Positions 25,761 through 34,203 are shown, counted from the first letter of the stretch. The stretch: DNA of 64,000 nt from an uncultured Spirochaetota bacterium (GCA_937872225.1 CALMRZ010000078.1:62001-126000); one strand, 5' to 3'. The notes: generated by a model from the letters alone, not told the origin. Made by a program: numbers and translations.

Positions 25761-26228
25761 ATGTCCGATCAATTCAAAGGCATTGAGCCGATGGTGTACA
25801 ACAGCAAGATCAACGTCCCGTATTCATGGTGGGCCGGCGATACCGCGAGCAAATTCTTCATAACCCTGCGGGACGAAAAGAAGATTATCGGAACGAAATG
25901 CGGGGCCTGCAAGAAAGTATTTGTCCCTCCCCGCAAGGCGTGCCCGACCTGTTTCACCGAAAACACGGAATGGGTGAGCGTGTCCGACGAGGGGACGGTG
26001 CTCAGCTATGCAGTGGCGCGGCGCCAGTTTGCCGCGATCCCGGGCGATAAAAAAGCGCCGGTGGTATGGGGGCTGATAAAGCTGGACGGGGCCGATACCG
26101 CCATGCTGCATTACCTCGATGAAGTAAAACCGGAAGACGTGACCATCGGCATGCGGGTGAAGGCGGTGTTCTCGAATGAACGAAAGGGGACCGTCCGCGA
26201 CATCTCGCATTTCAAACCGGTGAAATAA
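25761..26228 (+). CDS. DUF35 (zinc ribbon plus OB fold) thiolase-partner protein
   Basis: 155 residues. The zinc ribbon ligands are Cys47, 50, 61 and 64 (CGACKKVFVPPRKACPTC) and the rest is the OB-fold domain (GTVLSYAVARRQF...VVWGLIKLDGADTAMLHYL). Its N-terminus (VPYSWWAGDTASKFFITLRDEKKIIGTKC) is close to that of the DUF35 half of the BKACE fusion and to 28578, so these three are one subfamily. DUF35 proteins complex with the thiolase encoded next to them and present the CoA substrate. It opens the second cassette (DUF35, type A, type B, DUF35), with AAGGAG upstream. Confidence 0.88.
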   Translation: MSDQFKGIEPMVYNSKINVPYSWWAGDTASKFFITLRDEKKIIGTKCGACKKVFVPPRKACPTCFTENTEWVSVSDEGTVLSYAVARRQFAAIPGDKKAPVVWGLIKLDGADTAMLHYLDEVKPEDVTIGMRVKAVFSNERKGTVRDISHFKPVK

Positions 26229-26243
26229 GGAAGGAGCGCAGAT

Positions 26244-27389
26244 ATGGATAGAGCAGCGATAATCGGCGTAGGAATGACGAAAATAGAAAAGGCCAAGGTC
26301 GGCGAGACCTTTGCCGACATGGCGTGGGAGGCCGTGAACAAGGCCCTGGCCGATGCGGGGATGACCATAGACGATATCGACAACGTGGTCACCACCTCCA
26401 GCGACTTCTGGGACGGAAGGACCATTTCCTGCATGGCCGTGGGGGACGCCAGCGGCGCGGCGCACAAGAACGTTTCCTGCGTCGAGGGCGACGGCACCTA
26501 TGGCGCGTTTTACGGCATGACCAGGAGCATCTCCGGGTCGTACAAGACCACCCTGGTTACGGGGCACTCCAAGGGATCCCAGAGCGTATCGAGCCTTATC
26601 ACCAACGCCGCCTTTGACCCTATCTACGAGCGGGGCCTGGGCATGGACATGGTGACGGCGTGCGCCATGCAGGCCAGAGCCTACATGCACCGCACGAAGA
26701 CGACTCCCGAACAGGTGGCCATGGTGTCGGTGAAGAACCACGGCAACGCGCAGAAGAACCCCCTGTCGCAGCTTCCCATGAAGCTCACCGTGAACGATGT
26801 CCTTAAATCAGAGATGGTGGCGGACCCGCTCCACAAGCTGGACTGCTCGCCGGTATCGGACGGCTGCGCGGCGGTCATCATCGCCCACGAGTCGGTGGCG
26901 GCGAAATTCAAACAGAAACCGGTGTGGATCAAGGGAGTGTCCTTCTGCGCCGACAGCTTCTTCTTCGGCGACCGGGACCTTTCCCGCGCAAAATCCCTTA
27001 CCGAGGCGGCGCAGAAAGCGTACGCCATGGCCGGCATAAAGGACCCGAAAAAAGAAATCGATCTCGCGGAAGTATACGACGCGTTTACATACCAGGAACT
27101 CATGTGGCTCGAGGAAATGGGTCTCGCCGATGACGCGACGGCGGGAAAGCTCCTCGAAAAGGGAGAATTCAACATCGACGGAAGGCTGCCGGTGAACGCA
27201 TCCGGCGGGCTCCTGTCCGGGCATCCCGTTATCGCGGCCGGCCTCTACAGCATGGCGGCGGTGGTGAAGCAGCTCCGGGGAGACGCCGGCGGTTACCAGG
27301 TCAAAAAGGCGAAAACCGGCCTGGTGCATGGCGTGAACGGTCTCGGCGGCCAGTCCCACTGCGTGTGGATTCTTGACAAGGACAAGTAG
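26244..27389 (+). CDS. Thiolase-superfamily protein, type A, with Cys79 and Tyr278
   Basis: 381 residues, paralogue of the protein at 16031 (shared FDPIYERGLGMD versus YDPFYCRPLGMD, and FFGDRDLSRAKSL versus FLGDRDLAGNFSL). The nucleophile region KNVSCVEGDGTYG keeps a cysteine, Cys79. The HDCF-type site is EVYDAFTYQE, with Tyr278 in place of His. LPVNASGGLLSGHPVIAAGL is the substrate loop. It retains more of the thiolase chemistry than its paralogue, so it could be the catalytic subunit of an A-B complex with 27401 and a DUF35 protein. Gaps of 15 and 11 bp to its neighbours and strong ribosome-binding sites indicate one operon. Confidence 0.86.
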   Translation: MDRAAIIGVGMTKIEKAKVGETFADMAWEAVNKALADAGMTIDDIDNVVTTSSDFWDGRTISCMAVGDASGAAHKNVSCVEGDGTYGAFYGMTRSISGSYKTTLVTGHSKGSQSVSSLITNAAFDPIYERGLGMDMVTACAMQARAYMHRTKTTPEQVAMVSVKNHGNAQKNPLSQLPMKLTVNDVLKSEMVADPLHKLDCSPVSDGCAAVIIAHESVAAKFKQKPVWIKGVSFCADSFFFGDRDLSRAKSLTEAAQKAYAMAGIKDPKKEIDLAEVYDAFTYQELMWLEEMGLADDATAGKLLEKGEFNIDGRLPVNASGGLLSGHPVIAAGLYSMAAVVKQLRGDAGGYQVKKAKTGLVHGVNGLGGQSHCVWILDKDK

Positions 27390-27400
27390 GAGGAAGAACC

Positions 27401-28558
27401 ATGGCTAAACGAGTTGCAATTGTAGGAACCGGACAGACGTTCCATAAGAGCCACCGCCCTGACGTGAACGGCCAGGAGCTTATCAATGAGGCCGTCGTGC
27501 GGGCGCTCAATGACGCGAATCTCAAGATGAAGGACATCGACGCGATAGTTATCGGCAACATGGACCACTTCGAGGGGATCAACTATGTCGACTGCTGGAG
27601 CGTGGACGGCTCCGGCGGGACCATGAAGCCGATCATAAAGCTGACCACCGGCGGGACCACGGGCTGTACTGTCGCCATCGGCGGCTACCACCTGGTCGGG
27701 TCGGGGATGTTCGATAGGGTCCTCGTCATAGGCTGGGAGAAGAACTCCGAGTCGGACACCACGGGAGCCATTACCACGGCCTTCGACCCCATCTGGGACC
27801 GGCTGGTCTTCGCCGGGGCCATCTCGGGTCTTGCGGCGGAAGCGCAGGCCTACATGGCGCGCTATGGCGCGACCGACCGGGACGGCGCCCGGGTCTCCGT
27901 GCGCGACCGGAAGCACGCGATGAACAATCCCCACGCGCAGCTCCGGAAGGAAGTTACCCTTGAGGAGGTGCTCGCGTCGCCGATGCTTGCTGACCCTATC
28001 CACCTGCTGGACGTGTGCCCCCGCACCGACGGCGCCTGCGCGGTCATCATGGCAAGCGAAGACGTCGCGGAAAAGATATGCCCGAAACCCGACTGGATCT
28101 GGGCCACGGCGGTGCGCCACAGCTATTCGTACCTGGGGGACGCCGATTACGGCCGTCTTACCAGCATGCGCGAAGGGTCGCAGGAGATGTTTAAAAAGGC
28201 GGGCATCAAGGAGCCACGGAAAGAGCTTGACGTAATAGAACTGTACCAGCCGTATTCTTTTGGCGGGCTTATATGGATCGAGGACATGGGCATTGTCGGC
28301 CCCGGCGAAGCGCCCCAGTACATCTGGGACGGCAACACCGACATGGGCGGCGAACTCCCCATCAATCCTTCGGGCGGTGTCATATCGTGCAATCCGATCG
28401 GCGCGACCGGCCTTATCCGCTGCGCCGAGGCTGCGATGCAGGTAATGGGCAAGGCCGAGGGCCGTCAGGTGCCGGACGTCAATTTCGCCTTCAGCAGCGG
28501 CTTCGGCGGGTGCTGGTGGACCGACATGATTCTGCACGGCAAGAAAAAGCCGAAGTGA
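27401..28558 (+). CDS. Thiolase-superfamily protein, type B, Cys replaced by Thr
   Basis: 385 residues, paralogue of the protein at 17189. The nucleophile region KLTTGGTTGCTVA has Thr at 82-83 and no Cys in place. The HDCF-type site is ELYQPYSF, with Tyr282. GELPINPSGGVISCNPIGATGLIR is the conserved loop and GFGGCWWTDMIL ends the core. As with 17189, the substitutions fit a non-Claisen (retro-aldol or structural) role. AGGAGG lies 6-7 bp before the ATG at 27401. Confidence 0.86.
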   Translation: MAKRVAIVGTGQTFHKSHRPDVNGQELINEAVVRALNDANLKMKDIDAIVIGNMDHFEGINYVDCWSVDGSGGTMKPIIKLTTGGTTGCTVAIGGYHLVGSGMFDRVLVIGWEKNSESDTTGAITTAFDPIWDRLVFAGAISGLAAEAQAYMARYGATDRDGARVSVRDRKHAMNNPHAQLRKEVTLEEVLASPMLADPIHLLDVCPRTDGACAVIMASEDVAEKICPKPDWIWATAVRHSYSYLGDADYGRLTSMREGSQEMFKKAGIKEPRKELDVIELYQPYSFGGLIWIEDMGIVGPGEAPQYIWDGNTDMGGELPINPSGGVISCNPIGATGLIRCAEAAMQVMGKAEGRQVPDVNFAFSSGFGGCWWTDMILHGKKKPK

Positions 28559-28577
28559 CCGATAAGGAGGAATGACC

Positions 28578-29042
28578 ATGGCAGACAAGGAACATATAAT
28601 CATAGAATCAGGGGACGCGGTGCAGCCCTTCAAGTATTCGGTCGGGATGCATGGAAGCAAGTTCTTTACCGAGTTGCGGGACAACAGGCGCTTCATGGGC
28701 CTCAAGTGTCACAAGTGCGGCAAGGTCTATGTCCCGCCCCGCGGCGTGTGCGGCGAGTGCTTCGTGGAGATGAAGGACTGGATCGAGGTGGGTCCTCTAG
28801 GCGTTATAGGCACCTTCACCATCCTCCGCTTCGCCTTCATCGATCCGGAGACGGGACACCAGAAACCTGTTCCGTACGGTTACGGATTTATTAAGTTTGA
28901 CGGCGCGGACACCCTGTTTCAGCATTATATCAGCGTCGAAGACGAGAAGAAGATCAAGGTCGGTGCCCGGGTCGAGCCGGTGTTCTCGAAGAACCCCAAG
29001 GGGAGCATCCGGGACATCGAGTATTTTAAAGTCATAGATTGA
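28578..29042 (+). CDS. DUF35 (zinc ribbon plus OB fold) thiolase-partner protein
   Basis: 154 residues from ATG 28578, which has AAGGAGG 7 bp upstream; an ATG at 28572 is too close to that site. Zinc ribbon ligands are Cys44, 47, 58 and 61 (CHKCGKVYVPPRGVCGEC), then the OB fold (GVIGTFTILRFAFIDPETG, YGYGFIKFDGADTLFQHYI). It closes the second cassette. Two DUF35 genes flank one type A/type B pair here, whereas the first cassette has an SCP2-fused DUF35 and the BKACE-fused DUF35 in series. Each pair may therefore use two DUF35 subunits. Confidence 0.88.
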   Translation: MADKEHIIIESGDAVQPFKYSVGMHGSKFFTELRDNRRFMGLKCHKCGKVYVPPRGVCGECFVEMKDWIEVGPLGVIGTFTILRFAFIDPETGHQKPVPYGYGFIKFDGADTLFQHYISVEDEKKIKVGARVEPVFSKNPKGSIRDIEYFKVID

Positions 29043-29051
29043 AGCGGCAGC

Positions 29052-29087
29052 GGCATTCACACCGCCGCCTGCGGCGGGGAGAATGCC
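29052..29087 (+). promoter_or_regulatory. Hairpin burying the ribosome-binding site and start of the PP2C-like gene
   Basis: GGCATTC (29052-29058) pairs with GAATGCC (29081-29087) and CCGCCGC with GCGGCGG inside. The right arm contains the GGGGAG site and the ATG at 29083. Translation of the phosphatase gene would need this stem to open, for example by ribosomes ending the preceding DUF35 gene. Confidence 0.45.
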
Positions 29088-30021
29088 ATTGTCCGGTTAC
29101 AGGGAGGAGTCACTGAAGGTTGAGATAAATCCTTCAAAGAGGATTTTAAAGGCGGCAGGGGCGGTGTGCGGCGGAATCAGCACCGGCACCGAAAAAATAC
29201 GGAGCGGCTACGGCAACGGCGACTGCCTCTATTTTGATTTTGAGCACATGGTGTTTGCCGTGGCCGACGCAACGGAACGCTTCCCCTGGGCGTCCCGGGA
29301 TCTTTTAAATCGATTATCGGAGAGCCTGGCGAAGTCCGGCGCCCCTGATTCGGCAAAGGGCTGGAAGGAGATGATCAACACGGAGGTTTACTCCGTCCAG
29401 AAGTTCCAGCATAAGACGACTTTCAGCTGCATTGCCGTACGGAGCGACCCGGAAGGTCTATCCCTGGTTATTTCCCACGGCGGCGACAGCGTGGTGACGG
29501 TCATGGACAGCGTCACCGGCGGAATAAGCCACCAGACCGGGCGGGACATGTATTTCGCCGGGAGGAGCAGGGAGATAGCCGACGTGATCGAATACCGCGT
29601 GGCGGACCGGAACAGCAGGGTGCTTGTCTCGTCCGACGGGTTTGATGACGTGTGGCGGTTCTGCATCCGGCGGTCGCTCCTCGGCGGCGCCCGGGAGGTA
29701 TTTGAACGGTACGCGGTGGATTCCATCTGCGAAATGATCCACGGCATACTGGAGGAGAACCGGGGCGCCTTTGAACACGATGATATCGGTTTTATCATAC
29801 TCGACCCCTTCAGGCTGGAGCGTATCGATGGAACGGCGGTGGTAATGGGCGGAACGCGGCCCGGCGAAGAGCATCGCTACCTGACGGAATACGCCTCGCG
29901 GCGGAATGACCGGTGGGTGCCCGGCGAGGAGTGGGGCGCTTCAGCGGAAGAATTCGATGGAGCGGGGATCAGGATACTGGCACATGGCGGCAAGTGGGGG
30001 AGCGGAAGGAAGCCGGCATGA
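29083..30021 (+). CDS. PP2C-family (PPM) protein phosphatase-like protein
   Basis: 312 residues. The pattern GNGDCLYFDFEHMVFAVADATERFPWASRDLLNRL (~46-80), TTFSCIAVRS (~108), LVISHGGDSVVTVMDSVTG, RVLVSSDGFDDVW (~180) and EHDDIGFIILD (~230) matches PPM Ser/Thr phosphatases. ADAT stands where DGMG-like metal motifs normally occur, and DGFDD and HDD supply further Asp ligands. It may be a phosphatase acting on a regulator of the island; no kinase gene is adjacent. A hairpin covers its start. The tetR gene follows 59 bp later. Confidence 0.7.
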   Translation: MPLSGYREESLKVEINPSKRILKAAGAVCGGISTGTEKIRSGYGNGDCLYFDFEHMVFAVADATERFPWASRDLLNRLSESLAKSGAPDSAKGWKEMINTEVYSVQKFQHKTTFSCIAVRSDPEGLSLVISHGGDSVVTVMDSVTGGISHQTGRDMYFAGRSREIADVIEYRVADRNSRVLVSSDGFDDVWRFCIRRSLLGGAREVFERYAVDSICEMIHGILEENRGAFEHDDIGFIILDPFRLERIDGTAVVMGGTRPGEEHRYLTEYASRRNDRWVPGEEWGASAEEFDGAGIRILAHGGKWGSGRKPA

Positions 30022-30080
30022 CCGCCGCAATAGCGGGGGACGGAAGGTGCACATTAAACGAATGGAGAGATTGAGCAGCC

Positions 30081-30689
30081 ATGAATGAACGGAGCAAGAG
30101 TGACATCATAAACCTGAGGCGGAACCAGCTGACCAGGGCGGCGTACAAGGTTGTCGGCCAGAAGGGGTACTACGATTTCACAATACGTGACATCGCCCGG
30201 GAGGCCGGTCTGTCAACGGGGCTTGTTCACTATTATTTCAAGAACAAGGAGGACCTTCTGTTGAACCTGCTTAAGGAGATCAACAAGAACATGCTGATCA
30301 TCCTCAATCGGTCAATCAGCACGGCCGATGATCCCCGGGACAAGCTGAACATCTTCATGAAGCAGGCCTTTGACCTGGTCGAAAACGAGAAAGACTATTT
30401 CTATATAGTCATAGATTTCTGGACGCAGGTGAACAAAAACGACCGCATGAAGCGCGCGAACATCAAGCTTTTCAAGAGCTATCGCGACGAGGTTTCCAAG
30501 ATACTCAAGGAAGGAGTTGACTGCGGCGTGTTCGTTAAGATGGATGTCGAGTTCACCTCGGCGGTCATCATATCGATAATACAGGGACTGATCATACAGT
30601 ACGTTATCGACAACAACGCCTTCAATTACGATGAATTTTCAAAAAAGGTCATGAAGCATGTCAATGATCTGGTGTACAAAAAGAAATAA
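30081..30689 (+). CDS. TetR-family transcriptional regulator
   Basis: 202 residues. The N-terminal helix-turn-helix is YYDFTIRDIAREAGLSTGLVHYYFKNKEDLLL (~29-60), followed by an all-helical ligand domain. Many TetR proteins of this type bind acyl-CoAs and repress fatty-acid or sterol catabolic genes. The perfect inverted repeat 49 bp downstream (30738-30753) lies between it and the first acyl-CoA dehydrogenase gene. Related half-sites occur at 15097 and 15221, so it may control both ends of the island. Confidence 0.9.
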   Translation: MNERSKSDIINLRRNQLTRAAYKVVGQKGYYDFTIRDIAREAGLSTGLVHYYFKNKEDLLLNLLKEINKNMLIILNRSISTADDPRDKLNIFMKQAFDLVENEKDYFYIVIDFWTQVNKNDRMKRANIKLFKSYRDEVSKILKEGVDCGVFVKMDVEFTSAVIISIIQGLIIQYVIDNNAFNYDEFSKKVMKHVNDLVYKKK

Positions 30690-30737
30690 TGTCAGAGGGC
30701 GGCGTCCCCGGTGAGGGCTCTGCTGTGGCATCATATT

Positions 30738-30753
30738 GGTTGATTGGTCAACC
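30738..30753. promoter_or_regulatory. Probable TetR operator (site C)
   Basis: GGTTGATTGGTCAACC: perfect 6-bp arms with a 4-bp spacer, about 100 bp before the first acyl-CoA dehydrogenase and directly behind the tetR gene. Sites A and B share its arm pattern (GGTTGR-N4-YCAAYY). Confidence 0.6.
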
Positions 30754-30854
30754 GAAAGTTTGATCATCCGCCAGAACTAATGCCGTATGGACAAAAGATT
30801 AAGGGAAAGAGGGATACCCTCGCAAGATTTTTACATGGTTAACAGGAGGAAGCA

Positions 30855-32006
30855 ATGGAGTTTGGATTTACTGAAGAACAAATGATGTTTCGAGACACGG
30901 TGTACCGTTTCGCCAAGAAAGAAATCGCGCCGCTCGTCGAGCAGGCCGATCTTAAATCAGAGTTCTCGAAAGAAATATGGGGAAAACTGGGCGGCATGGG
31001 CCTTCTGGGCCTGCCGTTTCCTGAAGAGCTGGGCGGCGGCGGCGCCGATGTCGTGACCTGCTGTCTCTCGGGCGAGGCCCTCGGGCACGCCGGCGTTGAC
31101 CAGGGTCACCTGCTGGCCCTCGGCGCTCACACCTATCTCTGCACGGACACCCTGTACAAGAACGGGAACGATGCCCAGAGAAAGAAATACGTGCCGAAGC
31201 TCGCGTCAGGGGAATGGATCGGCTGCATGGGCCTGACGGAGCCCGGAGCAGGGTCCGATGCGGGGTCCCTGCAGACCTCGGCGGTGAAGAAAGGCGACCG
31301 GTGGGTCCTCAACGGCTCCAAGACCTTCATCACCAACGCGCCGGTGTGCGACGTGTGCGTGGTCTACGCGACCGTCGACAAGAAGCTGAAGCAGAACGGC
31401 ATAACCGCTTTTATCGTGGAGAAGGGATTCAAGGGTTTTTCCACCGGCGAGCCTTTCCATAAGATGGGCGTGCGGGCCTCCACCACGTCTGAAGTGTTCC
31501 TGGACAACTGCGAAGTCCCCGATGAGAACCTTCTCGGGGAAGTCGGCAAGGGCATGGCGTACACCCACGAGACCCTGTCCTGGGACCGGAGCGCCCTCCT
31601 GGCCCCCTTCATCGGCGGCATGCAGTTCGCCATCGAGGAGTGCACCAAGTATTCCCAGGAGCGGGTGCAGTTCGAAAAGCCGATCAACTCGTTCCAGGCG
31701 ATCCAGCACAAGCTGGCTGACCTGAAGATCATCAAGGAGGCGGCGAAGATGGCGGTCTACCGCGTCGCCCACGATAAAGACACGGGCAAGCCCCTCAACC
31801 ACATGCACACCTCCATAGCGAAAGCCGTGGTGGGCGACTGGGGCCTGAAGGCGGCCAGCGACGCTGTCCAGGTGTTCGGAGGCTACGGCTTCATCCATGA
31901 TTACCCGATCGAGCGGTTCCTCCGTGACGCGAAGCTGGCGCAGATCGGCGGCGGAACCTCCGAGATACAGCGGTTTATCATTTCCCGTATCCTGAGCATG
32001 TTTTAG
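30855..32006 (+). CDS. Acyl-CoA dehydrogenase with displaced catalytic acid
   Basis: 383 residues with the standard family layout: MGLTEPGAGSDAGSL (~125-139), RWVLNGSKTFITNAPVCD, ERVQFEKPINSFQAIQHKLAD and the C-terminal YGGYGFIHDYPIERFLRD. The catalytic Glu normally in the I-x-E-G-T motif is Gly366 (QIGGGTSEIQ). Asp244 in LSWDRSALLA stands where isovaleryl- and long-chain acyl-CoA dehydrogenases place their catalytic Glu. This suggests a branched-chain or bulky acyl-CoA. FAD-bound, it would introduce the alpha-beta double bond and pass electrons to ETF (not in this window). AGGAGG precedes ATG 30855. Confidence 0.9.
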   Translation: MEFGFTEEQMMFRDTVYRFAKKEIAPLVEQADLKSEFSKEIWGKLGGMGLLGLPFPEELGGGGADVVTCCLSGEALGHAGVDQGHLLALGAHTYLCTDTLYKNGNDAQRKKYVPKLASGEWIGCMGLTEPGAGSDAGSLQTSAVKKGDRWVLNGSKTFITNAPVCDVCVVYATVDKKLKQNGITAFIVEKGFKGFSTGEPFHKMGVRASTTSEVFLDNCEVPDENLLGEVGKGMAYTHETLSWDRSALLAPFIGGMQFAIEECTKYSQERVQFEKPINSFQAIQHKLADLKIIKEAAKMAVYRVAHDKDTGKPLNHMHTSIAKAVVGDWGLKAASDAVQVFGGYGFIHDYPIERFLRDAKLAQIGGGTSEIQRFIISRILSMF

Positions 32007-32057
32007 CTCAATGACCGGAAATCGGGCAACCATACACAAGACAGGAGAATGACAACA

Positions 32058-33230
32058 ATGAACTACGATATGACACCGGAACAATTGTCCATAAAAGAGA
32101 ACTTCGCGAAGTTCTGCGCCAAGGAGATCGAGCCGCGGGCACAGCTCCTTGACCAGGCCACCCATGAAGAAGTGAACAAACTTATCAAACAGAACATAAA
32201 GATGCTGGCCGACCTGGGCTATCTGGGCATGGGCCACGAGGAAGCCTACGGCGGAACGAACCTCGACCTCATCAGTCAGGCCATTGCCGGCGAGGAAGTG
32301 GCAAAGGCGTGCGCTTCCACGTTCCTTTCCTGCGGCGCCTCCTGCGGACTCTTCGGCGTACCGGTCAAGCTCTTCGGCACCCCGGAGCAGAAGAAGAAAT
32401 ACCTCCCCGGCATCATCAAGGGCGAGCTCATCGGCTGCTTCGGCCTTACCGAGCCGGAAGCCGGCTCCGACGCCGCCTCCATCAAGACAAACGCGGTCAA
32501 GAAGGGCGACAGGTGGGTCCTGAACGGGACCAAGACCTTCATCACGAACGCGACCATAGCCGATGTCGCCCTGGTCTTCGCCTACAACGACCGGGAGAAA
32601 GGACCCGGCGCGGGTGTCACCTGTTTCCTGGTCGACAGGGGAACGAAGGGTTTCTCCGTGAGCAAGCCCTTTGACAAGATGGGATTCCGCGGCTCCCCCA
32701 CGGCGGAGCTGATCTTCGAAGACTGCGAAGTGCCGGAAAGCGCGGTCCTCGGAGAGGTGGGCAGGGGATTCATCCAGGCGATGCAGACCCTGGAATACGG
32801 ACGGATCGGCATGGCGACCGTGTGCCTCGGCATTGCGGTCAAGTGCCTTGAACTGGCCAACAAGTATTCGAAGGAGCGCAAGTGCTTCGGAAAGCCGATC
32901 AACCGGTACCAGGAAATTTCGTTCAAGATAGCCGACATGATGATCATGTCCGACACGGCGCGCCTCCTCATCTGGCAGGCGGCCTGGGCGAAAGACACGA
33001 AGAACCCCGAAGCGGCCATATTCGCATCGGTGGCCAAGGTATGGGCCTCCGAAGCGGCGACGCAGATATCGAGCATGGCGGTGCAGGTACATGGCGGCTA
33101 CGGATACATCAAGGAATTCCCGGTGGAGCGCCTCTACCGCGACGCGAAGCTGGGTGAGATCGGCGAAGGCACCTCCGAGATCCAGCGGGTGCTGATAGCC
33201 AAGGATCTGATCAAGAAGTACGCGTCGTAA
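32058..33230 (+). CDS. Acyl-CoA dehydrogenase
   Basis: 390 residues from ATG 32058, with AGGAGA 9 bp upstream; the ATG at 32049 touches that site. Motifs: FGLTEPEAGSDAASIKTNA (~128-146), RWVLNGTKTFITNATIAD, MQTLEYGRIGMATVCLGIA and the C-terminal YGGYGYIKEFPVERLYRD. Catalytic Glu370 is in the normal place (EIGEGTSEIQ). It follows the other dehydrogenase by 51 bp and is followed by the MaoC hydratase, giving an oxidise-then-hydrate order. Confidence 0.92.
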   Translation: MNYDMTPEQLSIKENFAKFCAKEIEPRAQLLDQATHEEVNKLIKQNIKMLADLGYLGMGHEEAYGGTNLDLISQAIAGEEVAKACASTFLSCGASCGLFGVPVKLFGTPEQKKKYLPGIIKGELIGCFGLTEPEAGSDAASIKTNAVKKGDRWVLNGTKTFITNATIADVALVFAYNDREKGPGAGVTCFLVDRGTKGFSVSKPFDKMGFRGSPTAELIFEDCEVPESAVLGEVGRGFIQAMQTLEYGRIGMATVCLGIAVKCLELANKYSKERKCFGKPINRYQEISFKIADMMIMSDTARLLIWQAAWAKDTKNPEAAIFASVAKVWASEAATQISSMAVQVHGGYGYIKEFPVERLYRDAKLGEIGEGTSEIQRVLIAKDLIKKYAS

Positions 33231-33245
33231 TATCCTCATCCCCAA

Positions 33246-33268
33246 CCCCTCTCCAACAGGGAGAGGGG
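33246..33268. repeat. CCCCTCTCC/GGAGAGGGG hairpin repeat
   Basis: Perfect 9-bp arms with a 5-base loop between the second dehydrogenase and the MaoC gene. Copy of the dispersed family also at 15891, 33786 and 45565. Confidence 0.6.
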
Positions 33269-33326
33269 AGGGATGATAGGTAAGGGCATAGCATGCTGTG
33301 CCCCATCAAAAACAAAGGAGACACAC

Positions 33327-33761
33327 ATGGAATACGAACTCGGTAAATCTTACGATGAAATCAACATAGGCGACACGGCGTCTTTCTCAAAGACCATCAC
33401 GGAGACCGACATCGCCCTGTTCGCGGCAATAACCGGGGACTTCAACCCGATGCACATGAACGAGGAGTTCGCGAAGAAGACCCCGTTCAAGACACGCATA
33501 GCCCATGGCGGACTGCCCCACGGCCTTATCGCGCCGGTCTGGGGAACGAAGCTGCCGGGCCTGGGCACCATTGCCCTCGAGATCAAGACCCGCTTCAAGG
33601 CCCCCACTTATCCCGGCGACACGATAACCGCCACGACTGAGGTCATCGAGAAGCTCGAGGAAAGAAAGTGGCTCAGGATGAAGCTGACTTGGACGAACCA
33701 GAAAGGAGAGATCGTGGGCACGGGCGAGGGCCTGGTAATGCCGCCCCCGAAATTGAAGTAA
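33327..33761 (+). CDS. MaoC-like (R)-specific enoyl-CoA hydratase
   Basis: 144 residues from ATG 33327 with AAAGGAG 6 bp upstream; an in-frame ATG at 33273 is less likely. The hot-dog fold active-site motif is ITGDFNPMHMNEEFAKKTPF with Asp38 and His43, then RIAHGGLPHGLIAP. It should hydrate trans-2-enoyl-CoA to the (R)-3-hydroxyacyl-CoA, as PhaJ does. The substrate opening is not readable, and MaoC relatives also serve steroid side-chain pathways. It is the last gene before the AT-rich regulatory region. Confidence 0.88.
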   Translation: MEYELGKSYDEINIGDTASFSKTITETDIALFAAITGDFNPMHMNEEFAKKTPFKTRIAHGGLPHGLIAPVWGTKLPGLGTIALEIKTRFKAPTYPGDTITATTEVIEKLEERKWLRMKLTWTNQKGEIVGTGEGLVMPPPKLK

Positions 33762-33785
33762 TAAGATTTACATTCAGTAACGAAT

Positions 33786-33866
33786 CCCTCTCCCTTGATG
33801 GGGGAGGTCAGGTGGGGGTGAAATATTATAGATATCCCTCCCTGGCCCCCTCCCATCGCGGGAGGC
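33786..33866. repeat. Two more C/G-rich hairpin repeats
   Basis: CCCTCTCCC...GGGGGAGG at 33786-33807 and CCTCCC...GGGAGG at 33850-33866, separated by a GGTGGGGGTG stretch. Members or relics of the dispersed family, located after the MaoC gene. Confidence 0.45.
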
Positions 33867-33985
33867 GAACCCTGTATATCCTGCCAAAAAACCTCAAACC
33901 TGAGGGCATATCTTTTTTACTCAAAAAAAAACATACAATACTTTAAAAACAGTATATTTTTTTAAAAAAAATTTTACGTTTTTAC

Positions 33986-34059
33986 TTGACTTGTGTTATT
34001 AATATTTATTATTTGTAAATATTAACATTTAGTAAATAATTTTAAATAGTAAATATTAA
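33986..34059 (+). promoter_or_regulatory. AT-rich promoter with inverted and direct TAAATATTAA repeats
   Basis: TTGACT at 33986-33991 could be a -35 box, with an AT-rich -10 about 17-18 bases on. TTAATATTTA (33999-34008) and TAAATATTAA (34016-34025) are perfect 10-bp arms, and a third TAAATATTAA is at 34050-34059. This is a plausible binding array for the XRE-cupin regulator encoded at 34204. The 442-bp gap 33762-34203 otherwise holds only the C/G-rich repeats and long A and T runs. Confidence 0.5.
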
Positions 34060-34203
34060 TTTTAACGAAATGTTAAGTATGGTCATGTAATCCGCAGACA
34101 TCAAACAAAGAAATAACGGAGGAGTTGTCTGCAGTCATTACAAAACGGTGTGTCATGTATAACAGGCGCCTGGAATCATGAAAATATACATAGGGTATGC
34201 GCA

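Noticed and set aside
31206-33245. 679-residue open frame on the minus strand
   Set aside because: Lies opposite two clear acyl-CoA dehydrogenase genes with intact motifs; composition typical of an antisense shadow.
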